DNA of 64,000 nt from an uncultured Oscillospiraceae bacterium (GCA_900555015.1 USJL01000006.1:1-64000); one strand, 5' to 3'. Positions 44,143 through 52,769 are shown, counted from the first letter of the stretch. Notes: generated by a model from the letters alone, not told the origin. Numbers and translations are program-made.

Positions 44143-45534
44143 TTAATAAGTTACTTTTAAGCCTTCTTCAGCTTCGGCAACCTTTAACATAATTGCACAT
44201 TCAATTCTTTTTCTGTGCAGTTCGCATCCAAATTCATAAATTCCGTTTACACTTCCTGTAGCGTGATATGCGTTTGCTGCACAGCCTCCGCTGCAATATA
44301 ATTTTGCAAAACAGTCTTTGCATTCTTTGTGGGAATATACATTGCATTCATTAAATTGATTTAAAATGTTGCTGTTTGTAACGCCGTCCCAAATATTACC
44401 TAAAAGGAATTTTTCATCTCCTACAAATTGGTGGCACGGGTATAAATCACCGTCCGGTGTAACTGCCATGTATTCAGTTCCGACCCCACATCCCGAAACT
44501 CTTTTAACGATACATGGACCTGCATCTAAATCTATCATATAGTGGTAAAATGTAAATCCGTTTCCTTTTCTGTATCTTCTCAGCATTTCATTGGCAAGAA
44601 TTTCATATTCATTTTTCAGCTTTGGAAGGTCGGATTCTTTTAATGCATATGGCTCGCTTGGGTCGCAAACAACAGGCTCGATGGATAATTCTTTAAATCC
44701 CAAATCCGCCATATGAAGTATGTCTTTTGAAAAATCGGTATTGTAGTGGGTATATGTTCCTCGCATATAGTAGTCGGCTTGATTTCTTGAATCGGCAAAT
44801 TTTTTGAATTTGTCAACAATTAAATCGTATGAGCCTTTGCCGTTACAGCTTGTTCTCAATCTGTCGTGTGTTTCTTTTCTGCCGTCAAGAGAAAGAACTA
44901 CATTTCCCATTTCTTTATTACAAAAATTTATAACATCATCATTAATAAGTAAACCGTTGGTGGTTAATGTAAAACGAAAGTTTTTGTTAAATTCTTTTTC
45001 TTTACTTCTACCGTATTCAACAAGCTTTTTGCAAACATCCCAATTTAAAAGTGGCTCTCCGCCGAAAAAATCCACTTCAAGATTTTTTCTTGTGCCGCTG
45101 TTTTCAATTAAAAAATCAAGTGCTTTTTTACCGGTTTCAAAGCTCATTAATCCTTTTGGACCATCGTATTCGCCTTTACTTGCAAAGCAATATTTGCAAG
45201 CAAGGTTGCAGTCATGAGCCACATGCAAACAAATTGCTTTAATAACACCTTGTCTTTTTTTAAATTCTTTTGCCGTTTGTTCAAAAGTATCTTCCGCAAA
45301 CAGTCTGCCGTCTTTTTTTAATGCTTCAATATCTTCAAAGCAAAGTTCAATGTCTTCGGGTGTAACATCTTCTTTGTCTTTATATTTTTCAAGTATGTAT
45401 TTTTTTATATCTTCTTTATTTTCATTTTCGTATTTGGTAATAATGTCATAGGCTACTTCGTCAACCGAATGTACGCATCCGCTGTTTTGGTCAATAATAA
45501 TATTGTAGCCGTTCATTTTATATGCATGAATCAT
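44143..45534 (-). CDS. scfB: SCIFF peptide maturase, radical SAM/SPASM thioether-forming enzyme
   Basis: The protein has 463 residues from ATG 45534, with GGAG 6 bases upstream (MIHAYKMNGYNIIID). An N-terminal peptide-recognition-like domain (about 1-95) precedes the radical SAM site C109/C113/C116 in HDCNLACKYCFA. DFFGGEPLLNW and LTTNGLLI follow. The C-terminal SPASM part has DLYPCHQF, GNIWDG, CKDCFAKLYCSGGCAANAYH, giving auxiliary clusters. Family enzymes link a Cys sulfur to another residue in the SCIFF precursor. The precursor gene lies 54 bases upstream on the same strand, separated by a terminator hairpin. Confidence 0.95.
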   Translation of the reverse strand: MIHAYKMNGYNIIIDQNSGCVHSVDEVAYDIITKYENENKEDIKKYILEKYKDKEDVTPEDIELCFEDIEALKKDGRLFAEDTFEQTAKEFKKRQGVIKAICLHVAHDCNLACKYCFASKGEYDGPKGLMSFETGKKALDFLIENSGTRKNLEVDFFGGEPLLNWDVCKKLVEYGRSKEKEFNKNFRFTLTTNGLLINDDVINFCNKEMGNVVLSLDGRKETHDRLRTSCNGKGSYDLIVDKFKKFADSRNQADYYMRGTYTHYNTDFSKDILHMADLGFKELSIEPVVCDPSEPYALKESDLPKLKNEYEILANEMLRRYRKGNGFTFYHYMIDLDAGPCIVKRVSGCGVGTEYMAVTPDGDLYPCHQFVGDEKFLLGNIWDGVTNSNILNQFNECNVYSHKECKDCFAKLYCSGGCAANAYHATGSVNGIYEFGCELHRKRIECAIMLKVAEAEEGLKVTY

Positions 45535-45548
45535 AAATATCTCCAAAG

Positions 45549-45574
45549 AAAAACGGCGGTAGAGCATACCGCCG
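45549..45574 (-). terminator. Terminator/attenuator between SCIFF precursor and maturase
   Basis: An 8-base-pair GC-rich stem CGGCGGTA (45554-45561) / TACCGCCG (45567-45574) has a 5-base loop. On the minus strand it is followed by TTTTTCTTTGG, directly before the maturase ribosome site. Confidence 0.8.
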
Positions 45575-45588
45575 CATTTTTAATAAAC

Positions 45589-45735
45589 TTATTTTTTAAG
45601 CTGTTCGCATTTTTGGTTTGCAACAGAGCAAGAAGTTTTGCTTGCTGACTGGCAAGATGTTTGGCATTCACCGCATCCGCCTTTTTTTGCAGATTCACAA
45701 AGGTTGCGAGAACTTAATGTGTTAATTCTTTTCAT
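45589..45735 (-). CDS. scfA: SCIFF (six-cysteine ranthipeptide) precursor with unusual substitutions
   Basis: This is a short gene encoding 48 residues. It starts at ATG 45735 with GAGGTG 6 bases upstream. The N-terminus is MKRINTLSSRNLCESAKKGG, and the core continues CGECQTSCQSASKTSCS, then VANQKCEQLKK. Cysteines are at 13, 21, 24, 28, 36 and 43. The family core I recall is CGxCQxSCQSACKTSCT, so Ser32 replaces the fourth core Cys and Ser37 replaces Thr, while Cys13 is extra. It sits just upstream of its maturase and behind its own promoter. The peptide is thought to be cross-linked and possibly exported; its role in the group is poorly known. Confidence 0.93.
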   Translation of the reverse strand: MKRINTLSSRNLCESAKKGGCGECQTSCQSASKTSCSVANQKCEQLKK

Positions 45736-45767
45736 TATAAGCACCTCAATTCATTAATGTTGTATTT

Positions 45768-45796
45768 ATTTTATATTATTAATCTGCTTTTGTCAA
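45768..45796 (-). promoter_or_regulatory. Strong promoter of the SCIFF precursor gene
   Basis: Read on the minus strand, TTGACA (45796-45791) and TAAAAT (45773-45768) have a 17-base spacer. The -35 lies within the last codons of the decarboxylase gene. Confidence 0.8.
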
Positions 45797-47089
45797 TATA
45801 AAGTGGGGCAACAAATTACTTTCACTTATTATATTAATTTTGTTCTTAAAGCAATAATTAATGTATTTTACTGTTTCTTCGGTTATCACTTCACCCTTGT
45901 TGATTATCGGAATATCAGGAGGATATGCAAAAACAGTTTCGCCGCAAATTTTGTTTATCGAATTTTCAAAATTTGTTTTAACAGTGTGTTTAATTTCACT
46001 TGACTTGCATGCAATAATCGGCATAAGCGGCTTTTTAATGATTTTAACTGGTGAATTAATTAACGATTTGTCTATATCGCAAAGTGCTTTAAATAATCGT
46101 TTAAAGCCTTCTTCCGTGTCTCCGACAGAAGATATAAGCGTAATGTAATTAATGCTTTGCGCTTCACATTCTATTAAATATTTGTTTCTTAGTATTTCTG
46201 AAAGTTCATAACCGTTAATGTTTGTATTGGCAACAGAAATAATTATTTTACTTTCGTCGTCATTTTTTATCAGCTTTAGATTATTTAATTTTATTGAGTA
46301 GAATTGTTTAAGTCGATTTTCAAAATTAATAAATAAATCGGGTTCATTTTTTAATGTTTCAATGCATTTAGAAACAGAACTCATTAAAACATAACTGGGT
46401 GAACTTGTTTCAAGAATATCAATATATTTTTTTACCATATAAATGTATTCTTCGTTATACACATTTAATACTGCCGTTTGCGTTAATGCAGGCAATGTTT
46501 TGTGCAGACTTGAAACAACAATATCACCTTTAGGGTATTTTGGAAAATTGCCGAATCCAAAATGCGCTCCGTGGGCTGCGTCAACAATTAAAGTAACAGG
46601 GCTGATAATATCACTGACAAAGCCTTCATAGGTTGGATTTGTAATAACTACGGCTTTTATATCAGGATTTTCTTTAAAACATTTATTTACGGATTCCTGT
46701 GAAATTTTTGTGTAGAATCCGTTTTCACTGTCATATTCGGGTTCGATATAAACAATATTCAATTCATTTAAGAAACAAGCATTAAATACGCTTTGATGGC
46801 AGTTTCTGGCAACCGCGATTTTATCGTTTTTGTTTGTAACAGCAAGAATGGCACAAAGAATTCCCAATGTGCTTCCGTTAACCAGCAAAAAAGACTTATT
46901 TGAATTGTATAATTTTGCAAGTTCCGATTCAATTTCTTTTATGCATCCTGTAGGGCTGTGCAAATTGTCAAATCCATCAATTTCCGTAATGTCAATATCA
47001 GAGCCGCATATGTTAAATTTATCATTTCTTTTATGTCCCGGCATGTGAAACGGATATTTGTTATTGTTTTTAAGTTCGTTGTGTAACAT
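45779..47089 (-). CDS. Orn/Lys/Arg decarboxylase family PLP enzyme (YaaO-like)
   Basis: The 436-residue protein has the fold-type I decarboxylase motifs. PFHMPGHKRN is the N-terminal signature. VDAAHGAHFGFG holds D170 and H173, and SSLHKTLPALTQTA holds PLP lysine K197. FAYPPDIPIINKGE near the C-terminus is also typical. It lacks the N-terminal response-regulator-like wing domain of E. coli enzymes, as in the short Bacillus SpeA/YaaO forms. It decarboxylates a basic amino acid, which one is unclear. Start overlaps the upstream membrane protein gene by 20 bases. SCIFF follows downstream. Confidence 0.87.
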   Translation of the reverse strand: MLHNELKNNNKYPFHMPGHKRNDKFNICGSDIDITEIDGFDNLHSPTGCIKEIESELAKLYNSNKSFLLVNGSTLGILCAILAVTNKNDKIAVARNCHQSVFNACFLNELNIVYIEPEYDSENGFYTKISQESVNKCFKENPDIKAVVITNPTYEGFVSDIISPVTLIVDAAHGAHFGFGNFPKYPKGDIVVSSLHKTLPALTQTAVLNVYNEEYIYMVKKYIDILETSSPSYVLMSSVSKCIETLKNEPDLFINFENRLKQFYSIKLNNLKLIKNDDESKIIISVANTNINGYELSEILRNKYLIECEAQSINYITLISSVGDTEEGFKRLFKALCDIDKSLINSPVKIIKKPLMPIIACKSSEIKHTVKTNFENSINKICGETVFAYPPDIPIINKGEVITEETVKYINYCFKNKINIISESNLLPHFILTKAD

Positions 47090-47636
47090 GTTTTTTATCC
47101 TTAATTAAGAAATTAAAAATCGGCAAAGTAATAAGTCCAAAAATGATAGGTACTGCCTCAATTAAGCCTGTTTCCTTAAATATAAGCAGTAAAATGAGGT
47201 CCGACAGCAAAATAATTCCTATTATAACCGTTGCTATTTTATGTAAAACGCTTTTTTTAAAGTTAATTGCAAACAGAGCAAATACAAGCATTCCTGTAAT
47301 TATTGAAAACAGCATGGAACCAATGCAATGTAAATAATATTGAACAGTTTTGTTGTAGTCAAAATCGCAACACAGGGTCAAAATCATTCCGATAGCGGAA
47401 ATAAAAGTTAAAATGTAAACGGGTTTAATTAATCTATCGGCTTTTTTAATTCCTAATATTATGTTTGCATACAGAGCTAAAAAAGTTAAAACACCCCAGC
47501 AAGAAAATAAAAACTGGTGTGTTAATCCTATTTTTGATAACGCTCCGGAATTATCAACGGGATTTCCGTAATGCAACATCCAAATTGTCAGTAAAACAGA
47601 CATCACAGAAATTGTAATTATTAAGTATTTTTTCAT
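47070..47636 (-). CDS. Unknown six-helix membrane protein
   Basis: I do not recognise a family. The 188 residues form about six membrane helices, starting MKKYLIITISVMSVLLTIWM and ending in a short basic cytoplasmic tail (KDKKHVTQRT). The LHYGNPVDNSGALSKIGLTHQ segment after helix 1 and LHCIGSMLF after helix 4 are the most distinctive. It overlaps the decarboxylase gene by 20 bases, so the pair is co-transcribed. It could be a small integral membrane protein of the DUF998 kind, but this is only a resemblance in topology. Confidence 0.6.
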   Translation of the reverse strand: MKKYLIITISVMSVLLTIWMLHYGNPVDNSGALSKIGLTHQFLFSCWGVLTFLALYANIILGIKKADRLIKPVYILTFISAIGMILTLCCDFDYNKTVQYYLHCIGSMLFSIITGMLVFALFAINFKKSVLHKIATVIIGIILLSDLILLLIFKETGLIEAVPIIFGLITLPIFNFLIKDKKHVTQRT

Positions 47637-47704
47637 AAATAAATTATATCATCACTACATAATTTTATCAATGTTTGATTTATTATTGCATTGCTAAAAA
47701 AATA

Positions 47705-47733
47705 AAAAGCACCTTTTTGGTAAAGGTGCTTTT
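47705..47733 (-). terminator. Terminator of tRNA-Leu(CAG)
   Basis: The 12-base-pair stem AAAAGCACCTTT / AAAGGTGCTTTT has a 5-base loop, and on the minus strand is followed by TTTTTATTTTTTT. Its last pair uses the final base of the tRNA CCA end. Confidence 0.88.
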
Positions 47734-47820
47734 GGTGCGGACGATGGGACTTGAACCCACAAGGAAGCAATATCCACAGGAGTCTGAGACCTGCGCGTCT
47801 GCCAATTCCGCCACATCCGC
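47733..47820 (-). tRNA. tRNA-Leu(CAG)
   Basis: The 88-base type II tRNA has the acceptor stem GCGGATG/CGTCCGC, discriminator A and an encoded CCA. The anticodon loop CTCAGAC gives anticodon CAG. The closing pair 31-39 of the anticodon stem is a U-U mismatch. The T arm GTGGGTTCAAGTCCCAT is normal. Confidence 0.93.
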
Positions 47821-47825
47821 AAATT

Positions 47826-47862
47826 ACCTGCATATGTTATCATATTGCAGGTGTGTTGTCAA
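47826..47862 (-). promoter_or_regulatory. tRNA-Leu(CAG) promoter overlapped by an interrupted palindrome
   Basis: On the minus strand TTGACA (47862-47857) and TAACAT (47839-47834) have a 17-base spacer. ACCTGCA (47826-47832) and TGCAGGT (47846-47852) form an inverted repeat around the -10. Confidence 0.6.
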
Positions 47863-47866
47863 TAAA

Positions 47867-49177
47867 TTAAAGTTTAATATCCATTGGCATTCCGTTTGCT
47901 TCTCGTGATTTGTCCGCTAAATATACAGAAAGATGACCGGCTACGGAATCAAATATGGATGTGCATGCAAGGCTTGGTTTTTCATCTCTTATAAACTTTA
48001 CAAAGTCTGCGGCAAGCCTTTCGTCACCGCCGCCATGTCCGCCGTATGCACCTACCATATCGCCGCTAATATTAAGGTCAACTGTTTCAACATCGCACTC
48101 TTCGTGGTGCGCATTCGGTGATGGGTCGATTTTTAAAATTGTGTATTTTGATTCTTCAAAATTGCCAAACAGTTCGCCTTTTGTACCTATAATATGTATT
48201 TGTCTTCTCGGTTCCGCAGAACCGCCAACCATATTGTGAGTACCTGTTGCGCCGCTTGCAAAGTTTACAAGTACGCTTTGGTGGTCAACAACATTATTGT
48301 CGCATTTATAAATGCATCTTGCATATGGGTTGTCGCTTTTCATTAATTCAATTTTGTCTTCAATAGTTGGATTTTTTATACCTTCAAGTGCATCCCAAAC
48401 GTAAAATGCCCATCTGTCCGGGTGGTCAATATAAAGTCGTTTTGTAGAATAATTACAAGTATTAACAAGTGGGCAGTCTTTCATACAAATTGTTCCGGCA
48501 TTTTCAGGAGCATTTTCCGGTTTGAATTGAAATTTTCCGCCGAATGAAGAAATTTGCGTAGGTTTTGTATCGCTCATAAACCACATCATTAAATCTATAT
48601 CGTGGCAGCATTTTGCAAGCAGCATTGAAGTGTGGCATTTGTTTGAATTTGCCCATTTACCTCTAACATAAGATGTTGAAAGATGATGATAACTAACATG
48701 CTCTGTCATCTGAATATTAATAATATCTCCTAATTCGCCGTTTGCAATTCTTTCTTTTATGCTGTAATAGAAAGGAGTATATCTTAAAACATGGCAAATC
48801 ATAACTTTGTTGCCGTTTTCTTTAACACAGTCCACAAGTTTACGCATTTCCTCTTCATTAACTGCAAAAGGTTTTTCAAGTAACATGTCATATCCGACTT
48901 TAAGAAGGGGAATGGATGTTTCAACGTGCTGTTCGTCCATTGTGCCGTTAATTATTGCGTCGGCAAGCTTTCCTTCCTTTGCAAGTTCGTTTGCATTTTC
49001 AAAGCACATATCTTCACTAAAGCCAAAATATTCGGCACATTTTTTTCTTCTTATCGGGTTGGGATCGGCAACACCCACGATTTTTAAGTCTTCAGGGTTG
49101 GTTTTTGCAAGTTCGCTGTAAACAAACGCGCGGTGTCCCGCACCAACTATTATTGCTGCAACTGGTTTTTTGCTCAT
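47867..49177 (-). CDS. Gfo/Idh/MocA family NAD(P)-dependent oxidoreductase
   Basis: The protein has about 436 residues. The Rossmann start is AIIVGAGHRAFVYSEL; the family motif LLEKPFAVNEEEM follows. KCCHDIDLMMWFMSD carries the His/Asp active-site-type motif. A cysteine group (ICMKDCPLVNTCNYS) in the C-terminal domain resembles the insert found in many firmicute sugar-type oxidoreductases. Substrate is probably a sugar, inositol or glycoside but cannot be named. ATG 49177 is preferred over 49186 because AAAGGA sits 8 bases before it. Confidence 0.85.
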   Translation of the reverse strand: MSKKPVAAIIVGAGHRAFVYSELAKTNPEDLKIVGVADPNPIRRKKCAEYFGFSEDMCFENANELAKEGKLADAIINGTMDEQHVETSIPLLKVGYDMLLEKPFAVNEEEMRKLVDCVKENGNKVMICHVLRYTPFYYSIKERIANGELGDIINIQMTEHVSYHHLSTSYVRGKWANSNKCHTSMLLAKCCHDIDLMMWFMSDTKPTQISSFGGKFQFKPENAPENAGTICMKDCPLVNTCNYSTKRLYIDHPDRWAFYVWDALEGIKNPTIEDKIELMKSDNPYARCIYKCDNNVVDHQSVLVNFASGATGTHNMVGGSAEPRRQIHIIGTKGELFGNFEESKYTILKIDPSPNAHHEECDVETVDLNISGDMVGAYGGHGGGDERLAADFVKFIRDEKPSLACTSIFDSVAGHLSVYLADKSREANGMPMDIKL

Positions 49178-49247
49178 TTCTTTCATCCTTTGTTTGATTT
49201 TTTTACAATTATATACCTAAAATCTTGTAAGTTCAACATTTTATTTG

Positions 49248-49276
49248 TTGACATACAGATTATAATGTTCTAAAAT
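49248..49276 (+). promoter_or_regulatory. Promoter of the ABC exporter genes
   Basis: TTGACA (49248-49253) and TAAAAT (49271-49276) are separated by 17 bases. Confidence 0.75.
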
Positions 49277-49304
49277 CTCTTTAATAAAATTTGTCAGGTG
49301 AATT

Positions 49305-51020
49305 ATGAAAAGTTTGTTGAAGTATTTAAAAAATTACAAAATTGAATCGGTTTGTGCACCGTTATTTAAAATGCTGGAAGCAATATTTGAACTTATAGTT
49401 CCTCTTGTTGTTGCTTCTATAATTGATAACGGTATCGGCACAGGTAATACAAAATTTATTTTTCAGCGTTGCGGCATATTGTTTTTACTTGCCGTTGTCG
49501 GTATGGTTGCCGCAATTACAGCACAGTATTTTGCTGCAAAAGCCGCTACCGGTTTCGGCAGGGAATTAAGGCACAGCATTTTTGATAAAATTCAAAGTTT
49601 GTCATTTTCAGAGCTTGATGCCGTGGGAACTTCTAAACTTGTTACGATTCTTTCAAACGATTCAAATCAGGTTCAAAACGGAGTAAATATGGTACTTCGT
49701 TTGTTTTTACGAAGTCCGTTTATAGTTTTCGGCGCCATGATAATGGCGTTTACGGTTGACGTAAAATGTGCCTTGGTATTTTTGTGTGCAATTCCGATTT
49801 TATCGTTAATAGTTTTCGGAATTATGGCTTATACAATGCCGAAGTACAGGCAAGTTCAAAACAGTTTAGACACTATTACATTAAAAACAAGAGAAAACCT
49901 GTCAGGTGCAAGAGTTATCCGTGCATTTACACAGGAGAATAACGAAATTAATTCATTCGTAGAAAGTAATAGAGCACTTTCGCACCTTCAAAAAGCAGTT
50001 GGCAGAATTTCCGCATTAATGAATCCGGTAACTTACGTAGTTATTAATGTTGCCGTTGTTGTTCTTGTGTATTGCGGTGCATTAAGAGTAAATTCCGGCA
50101 ATTTAACTCAGGGTCAGGTGGTGGCTCTTTACAACTATATGAGCCAAATACTTGTTGAACTTATCAAACTTGCCAATTTAATAGTTACAATAACAAAAGC
50201 TCTTGCATGTGCATCTCGAATTGAAAAAGTTTTAAAACTTGAAAATTCATTGGAACATAACGGTAATACATCGTTAAAAACAAATAATGCCGTTGATTTT
50301 TGCAATGTTTCCCTTAGGTATAACGGTGCAGGTGATGATTCTTTAACTAATATAAGTTTTTCGGCACCTAAAGGCAGCACAGTTGGAATAATCGGCTCAA
50401 CGGGCAGCGGCAAATCAAGTCTTGTTTCTTTAATTCCGCATTTTTATGATGCTACAAACGGTACTGTTTACGTTAACGGCAGGGATGTTAAATCTTTTGA
50501 TGACGATGAACTTAGAAGCAAAATAGGTGTTGTTTTGCAAAAAGCGGCATTATTTAAGGGTTCTGTCAGAGAAAATCTTAAATGGGGAAATTCAAATGCT
50601 ACAGACGAGCAAATGGAAAAGGCTCTTGATAAAGCTCAAGTTTTGTCTGTTGTTAATGAAAAAGGCGGTCTTGATGCACAAATATCTCAAAACGGTTCAA
50701 ATTTGTCAGGCGGACAAAAGCAACGTCTTTCTGTTGCACGTGCTCTTGTGCGTGAACCTGAAATTTTAATTTTGGATGACAGTGCGTCTGCTCTTGATTT
50801 TGCAACAGAGGCTAAATTACGAAAAGAAATTTACAATCTTGATTATAATCCTACCGTATTTATTGTCAGTCAAAGGGCGTCGTCCGTTATGACTGCAGAT
50901 AATATAATAGTTCTTGATGACGGTGAAATTGTCGGTCAGGGAACTCATGCTCAACTTCTTGAAAATTGTGAAGTTTATCAGGAAATTTATAATTCACAGT
51001 TTGGAAAGGAGGAAGCATAA
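49305..51020 (+). CDS. ABC exporter half-transporter with degenerate ATP site (subunit 1)
   Basis: The 571-residue protein has six membrane helices (about 15-300) and an ATPase domain. Walker A is GSTGSGKSS (K370), the signature LSGGQKQRLSVARAL is intact, but Walker B ends ILILDDSASALD, so the catalytic Glu is Asp492. The switch histidine is Gln523 (FIVSQRASS). This is the pattern of the non-catalytic partner in heterodimeric exporters such as BmrC/BmrD or TM287/288 (known of the family). The stop overlaps the partner's start by one base. It likely exports drugs, lipids or peptides. Confidence 0.92.
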   Translation: MKSLLKYLKNYKIESVCAPLFKMLEAIFELIVPLVVASIIDNGIGTGNTKFIFQRCGILFLLAVVGMVAAITAQYFAAKAATGFGRELRHSIFDKIQSLSFSELDAVGTSKLVTILSNDSNQVQNGVNMVLRLFLRSPFIVFGAMIMAFTVDVKCALVFLCAIPILSLIVFGIMAYTMPKYRQVQNSLDTITLKTRENLSGARVIRAFTQENNEINSFVESNRALSHLQKAVGRISALMNPVTYVVINVAVVVLVYCGALRVNSGNLTQGQVVALYNYMSQILVELIKLANLIVTITKALACASRIEKVLKLENSLEHNGNTSLKTNNAVDFCNVSLRYNGAGDDSLTNISFSAPKGSTVGIIGSTGSGKSSLVSLIPHFYDATNGTVYVNGRDVKSFDDDELRSKIGVVLQKAALFKGSVRENLKWGNSNATDEQMEKALDKAQVLSVVNEKGGLDAQISQNGSNLSGGQKQRLSVARALVREPEILILDDSASALDFATEAKLRKEIYNLDYNPTVFIVSQRASSVMTADNIIVLDDGEIVGQGTHAQLLENCEVYQEIYNSQFGKEEA

Positions 51021-52768
51021 TGAGTAATAAAACTGTTATCAAAAAAGTATTGTCTTATATCGGAAAATACAAATTTTATTTAATGTTTTCAGTAATATTT
51101 GCTGCTGTATCTGTTGCACTTACTCTTTATGTGCCTATTTTGGTGGGCAATGCAATAGATTGTATAATCGGTGCAAATAATGTTGATTTTAATTCAATTA
51201 CTTCAATATTGATTAATATTGTTATCATTGTTGCCGTAACTGCAGTTCTTCAATGGCTTATGAATGTTTTAAACAACAGAATTACTTTTAATGTTGTTCG
51301 TGATATGCGTGATAAAGCGTTCAAGAAAATTGAAGTTTTGCCGTTCAAATATCTTGACTCACATTCAAACGGTGATATAGTAAGCAAAGTTATTTCAGAT
51401 GCCGACCAATTTGCAGACGGCTTGCTTATGGGATTTACTCAGTTGTTCACAGGCGTTGTAACGATTATTGGCACATTTTGTTTTATGCTTTCAATAAATG
51501 TTTGGATTGCTCTTGTGGTTGTTGTTTTAACTCCTTTGTCTTTTGTTATTGCTAAATTTATTGCCAAAAGAACATATTCTATGTTTAAACTTCAAAGTGA
51601 AACAAGAGGCGAACAAACTGCTTTTATTGATGAAATGATTAACAATCAAAAAGTAACCGAAGCTTATTCTCATAAAAAGGAAAATCTTGATAAGTTTGAT
51701 GATATAAATAACAGACTTGCAAATTATTCTCTGCGTGCAACATTCTTTTCATCAATTACAAATCCTGCTACTCGATTTGTAAACAGCATTGTTTATGCAG
51801 CTGTTGCACTTTTCGGTGCTCTTCTGGCTGTAAAAGGAAACGGTGGAATTACAGTCGGTATGTTATCGTGTTTTTTGTCTTATGCAAATCAATATACAAA
51901 ACCTTTTAATGAAATAAGCGGTGTAATTACCGAGCTTCAAAACGCACTTGCCTGTGCCGGCAGACTTATTGAACTTATAGAAGAACAGGAAGTTGAACCC
52001 GACACGGAAGATAAGAAAGTTCTTGAAAATCCAAAGGGTAATATTTTGGTTGAAAATGTAGATTTCAGTTATATTCCCGAAAAGAAGCTTATTAAAAATT
52101 TAAATTTAGATGTAAAAAGCGGTATGCGTGTTGCTATTGTAGGTCCAACCGGTTGCGGCAAAACAACTCTTATTAATCTTCTTATGAAGTTTTACGATGT
52201 AAACAGCGGCAATATTTATGCTGACGGAATTAACTATAACAGCATTAATGTAAATTCTCTTCGTTCTTCATTTGGTATGGTTTTGCAGGATACTTGGCTT
52301 AAAACCGGCACAATTAAAGAAAATATTGCAATGGGAAAAGCAAATGCAACAGATGATGAAATAATTGATGCGGCTAAAAAATCTTATGCACATTCATTTA
52401 TTAAGCGTTTGCCAAACGGCTACGATACTTTTATCGGAAGTGACGGCGGCAACCTTTCCGGCGGTCAAAAACAACTTCTTTGCATAACAAGGTTAATGCT
52501 TGTCAATCCGCCAATGTTAATACTTGATGAGGCCACATCCAGCATTGACACAAGAACCGAAATTAAAATTCAAAAAGCATTTAATAATTTAATGCAGGGT
52601 AAAACAACATTTATTGTTGCACACCGTTTGTCTACAATTAAAAATGCAGATTTAATTTTGGTTATGAATAACGGCTCGGTAATTGAAACGGGTACTCATA
52701 ATCAACTTTTAAATGCAAAAGGCTTTTATTATAATTTGTATAACAGCCAATTTGCAAATTTTGAATAA
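51020..52768 (+). CDS. ABC exporter half-transporter with canonical ATP site (subunit 2)
   Basis: The 582-residue partner has six membrane helices and an ATPase domain with Walker A GPTGCGKTT, signature LSGGQKQLLCITRL, Walker B PPMLILDEATSSIDTRTE with the catalytic Glu, and the H-loop FIVAHRLSTI. With the preceding subunit it forms one degenerate and one consensus site. Translation is coupled by the TAATG junction. A two-component system follows after about 50 bases, often seen where the regulator controls the exporter, though here the conserved box lies downstream of the ABC genes. Confidence 0.94.
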   Translation: MSNKTVIKKVLSYIGKYKFYLMFSVIFAAVSVALTLYVPILVGNAIDCIIGANNVDFNSITSILINIVIIVAVTAVLQWLMNVLNNRITFNVVRDMRDKAFKKIEVLPFKYLDSHSNGDIVSKVISDADQFADGLLMGFTQLFTGVVTIIGTFCFMLSINVWIALVVVVLTPLSFVIAKFIAKRTYSMFKLQSETRGEQTAFIDEMINNQKVTEAYSHKKENLDKFDDINNRLANYSLRATFFSSITNPATRFVNSIVYAAVALFGALLAVKGNGGITVGMLSCFLSYANQYTKPFNEISGVITELQNALACAGRLIELIEEQEVEPDTEDKKVLENPKGNILVENVDFSYIPEKKLIKNLNLDVKSGMRVAIVGPTGCGKTTLINLLMKFYDVNSGNIYADGINYNSINVNSLRSSFGMVLQDTWLKTGTIKENIAMGKANATDDEIIDAAKKSYAHSFIKRLPNGYDTFIGSDGGNLSGGQKQLLCITRLMLVNPPMLILDEATSSIDTRTEIKIQKAFNNLMQGKTTFIVAHRLSTIKNADLILVMNNGSVIETGTHNQLLNAKGFYYNLYNSQFANFE

Positions 52769-52769
52769 T

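Noticed and set aside
47633..47833. A 66-codon minus-strand frame across the tRNA-Leu
   Set aside because: It reads through the tRNA (CGCGGIGRRAGLRLL is a typical translation of a tRNA-Leu gene) and its terminator, and has no proper ribosome site.
49248..49266. TTGACA with the TATAAT at 49261-49266 as one promoter
   Set aside because: The spacer would be 7 bases; the TAAAAT at 49271 gives the correct 17.
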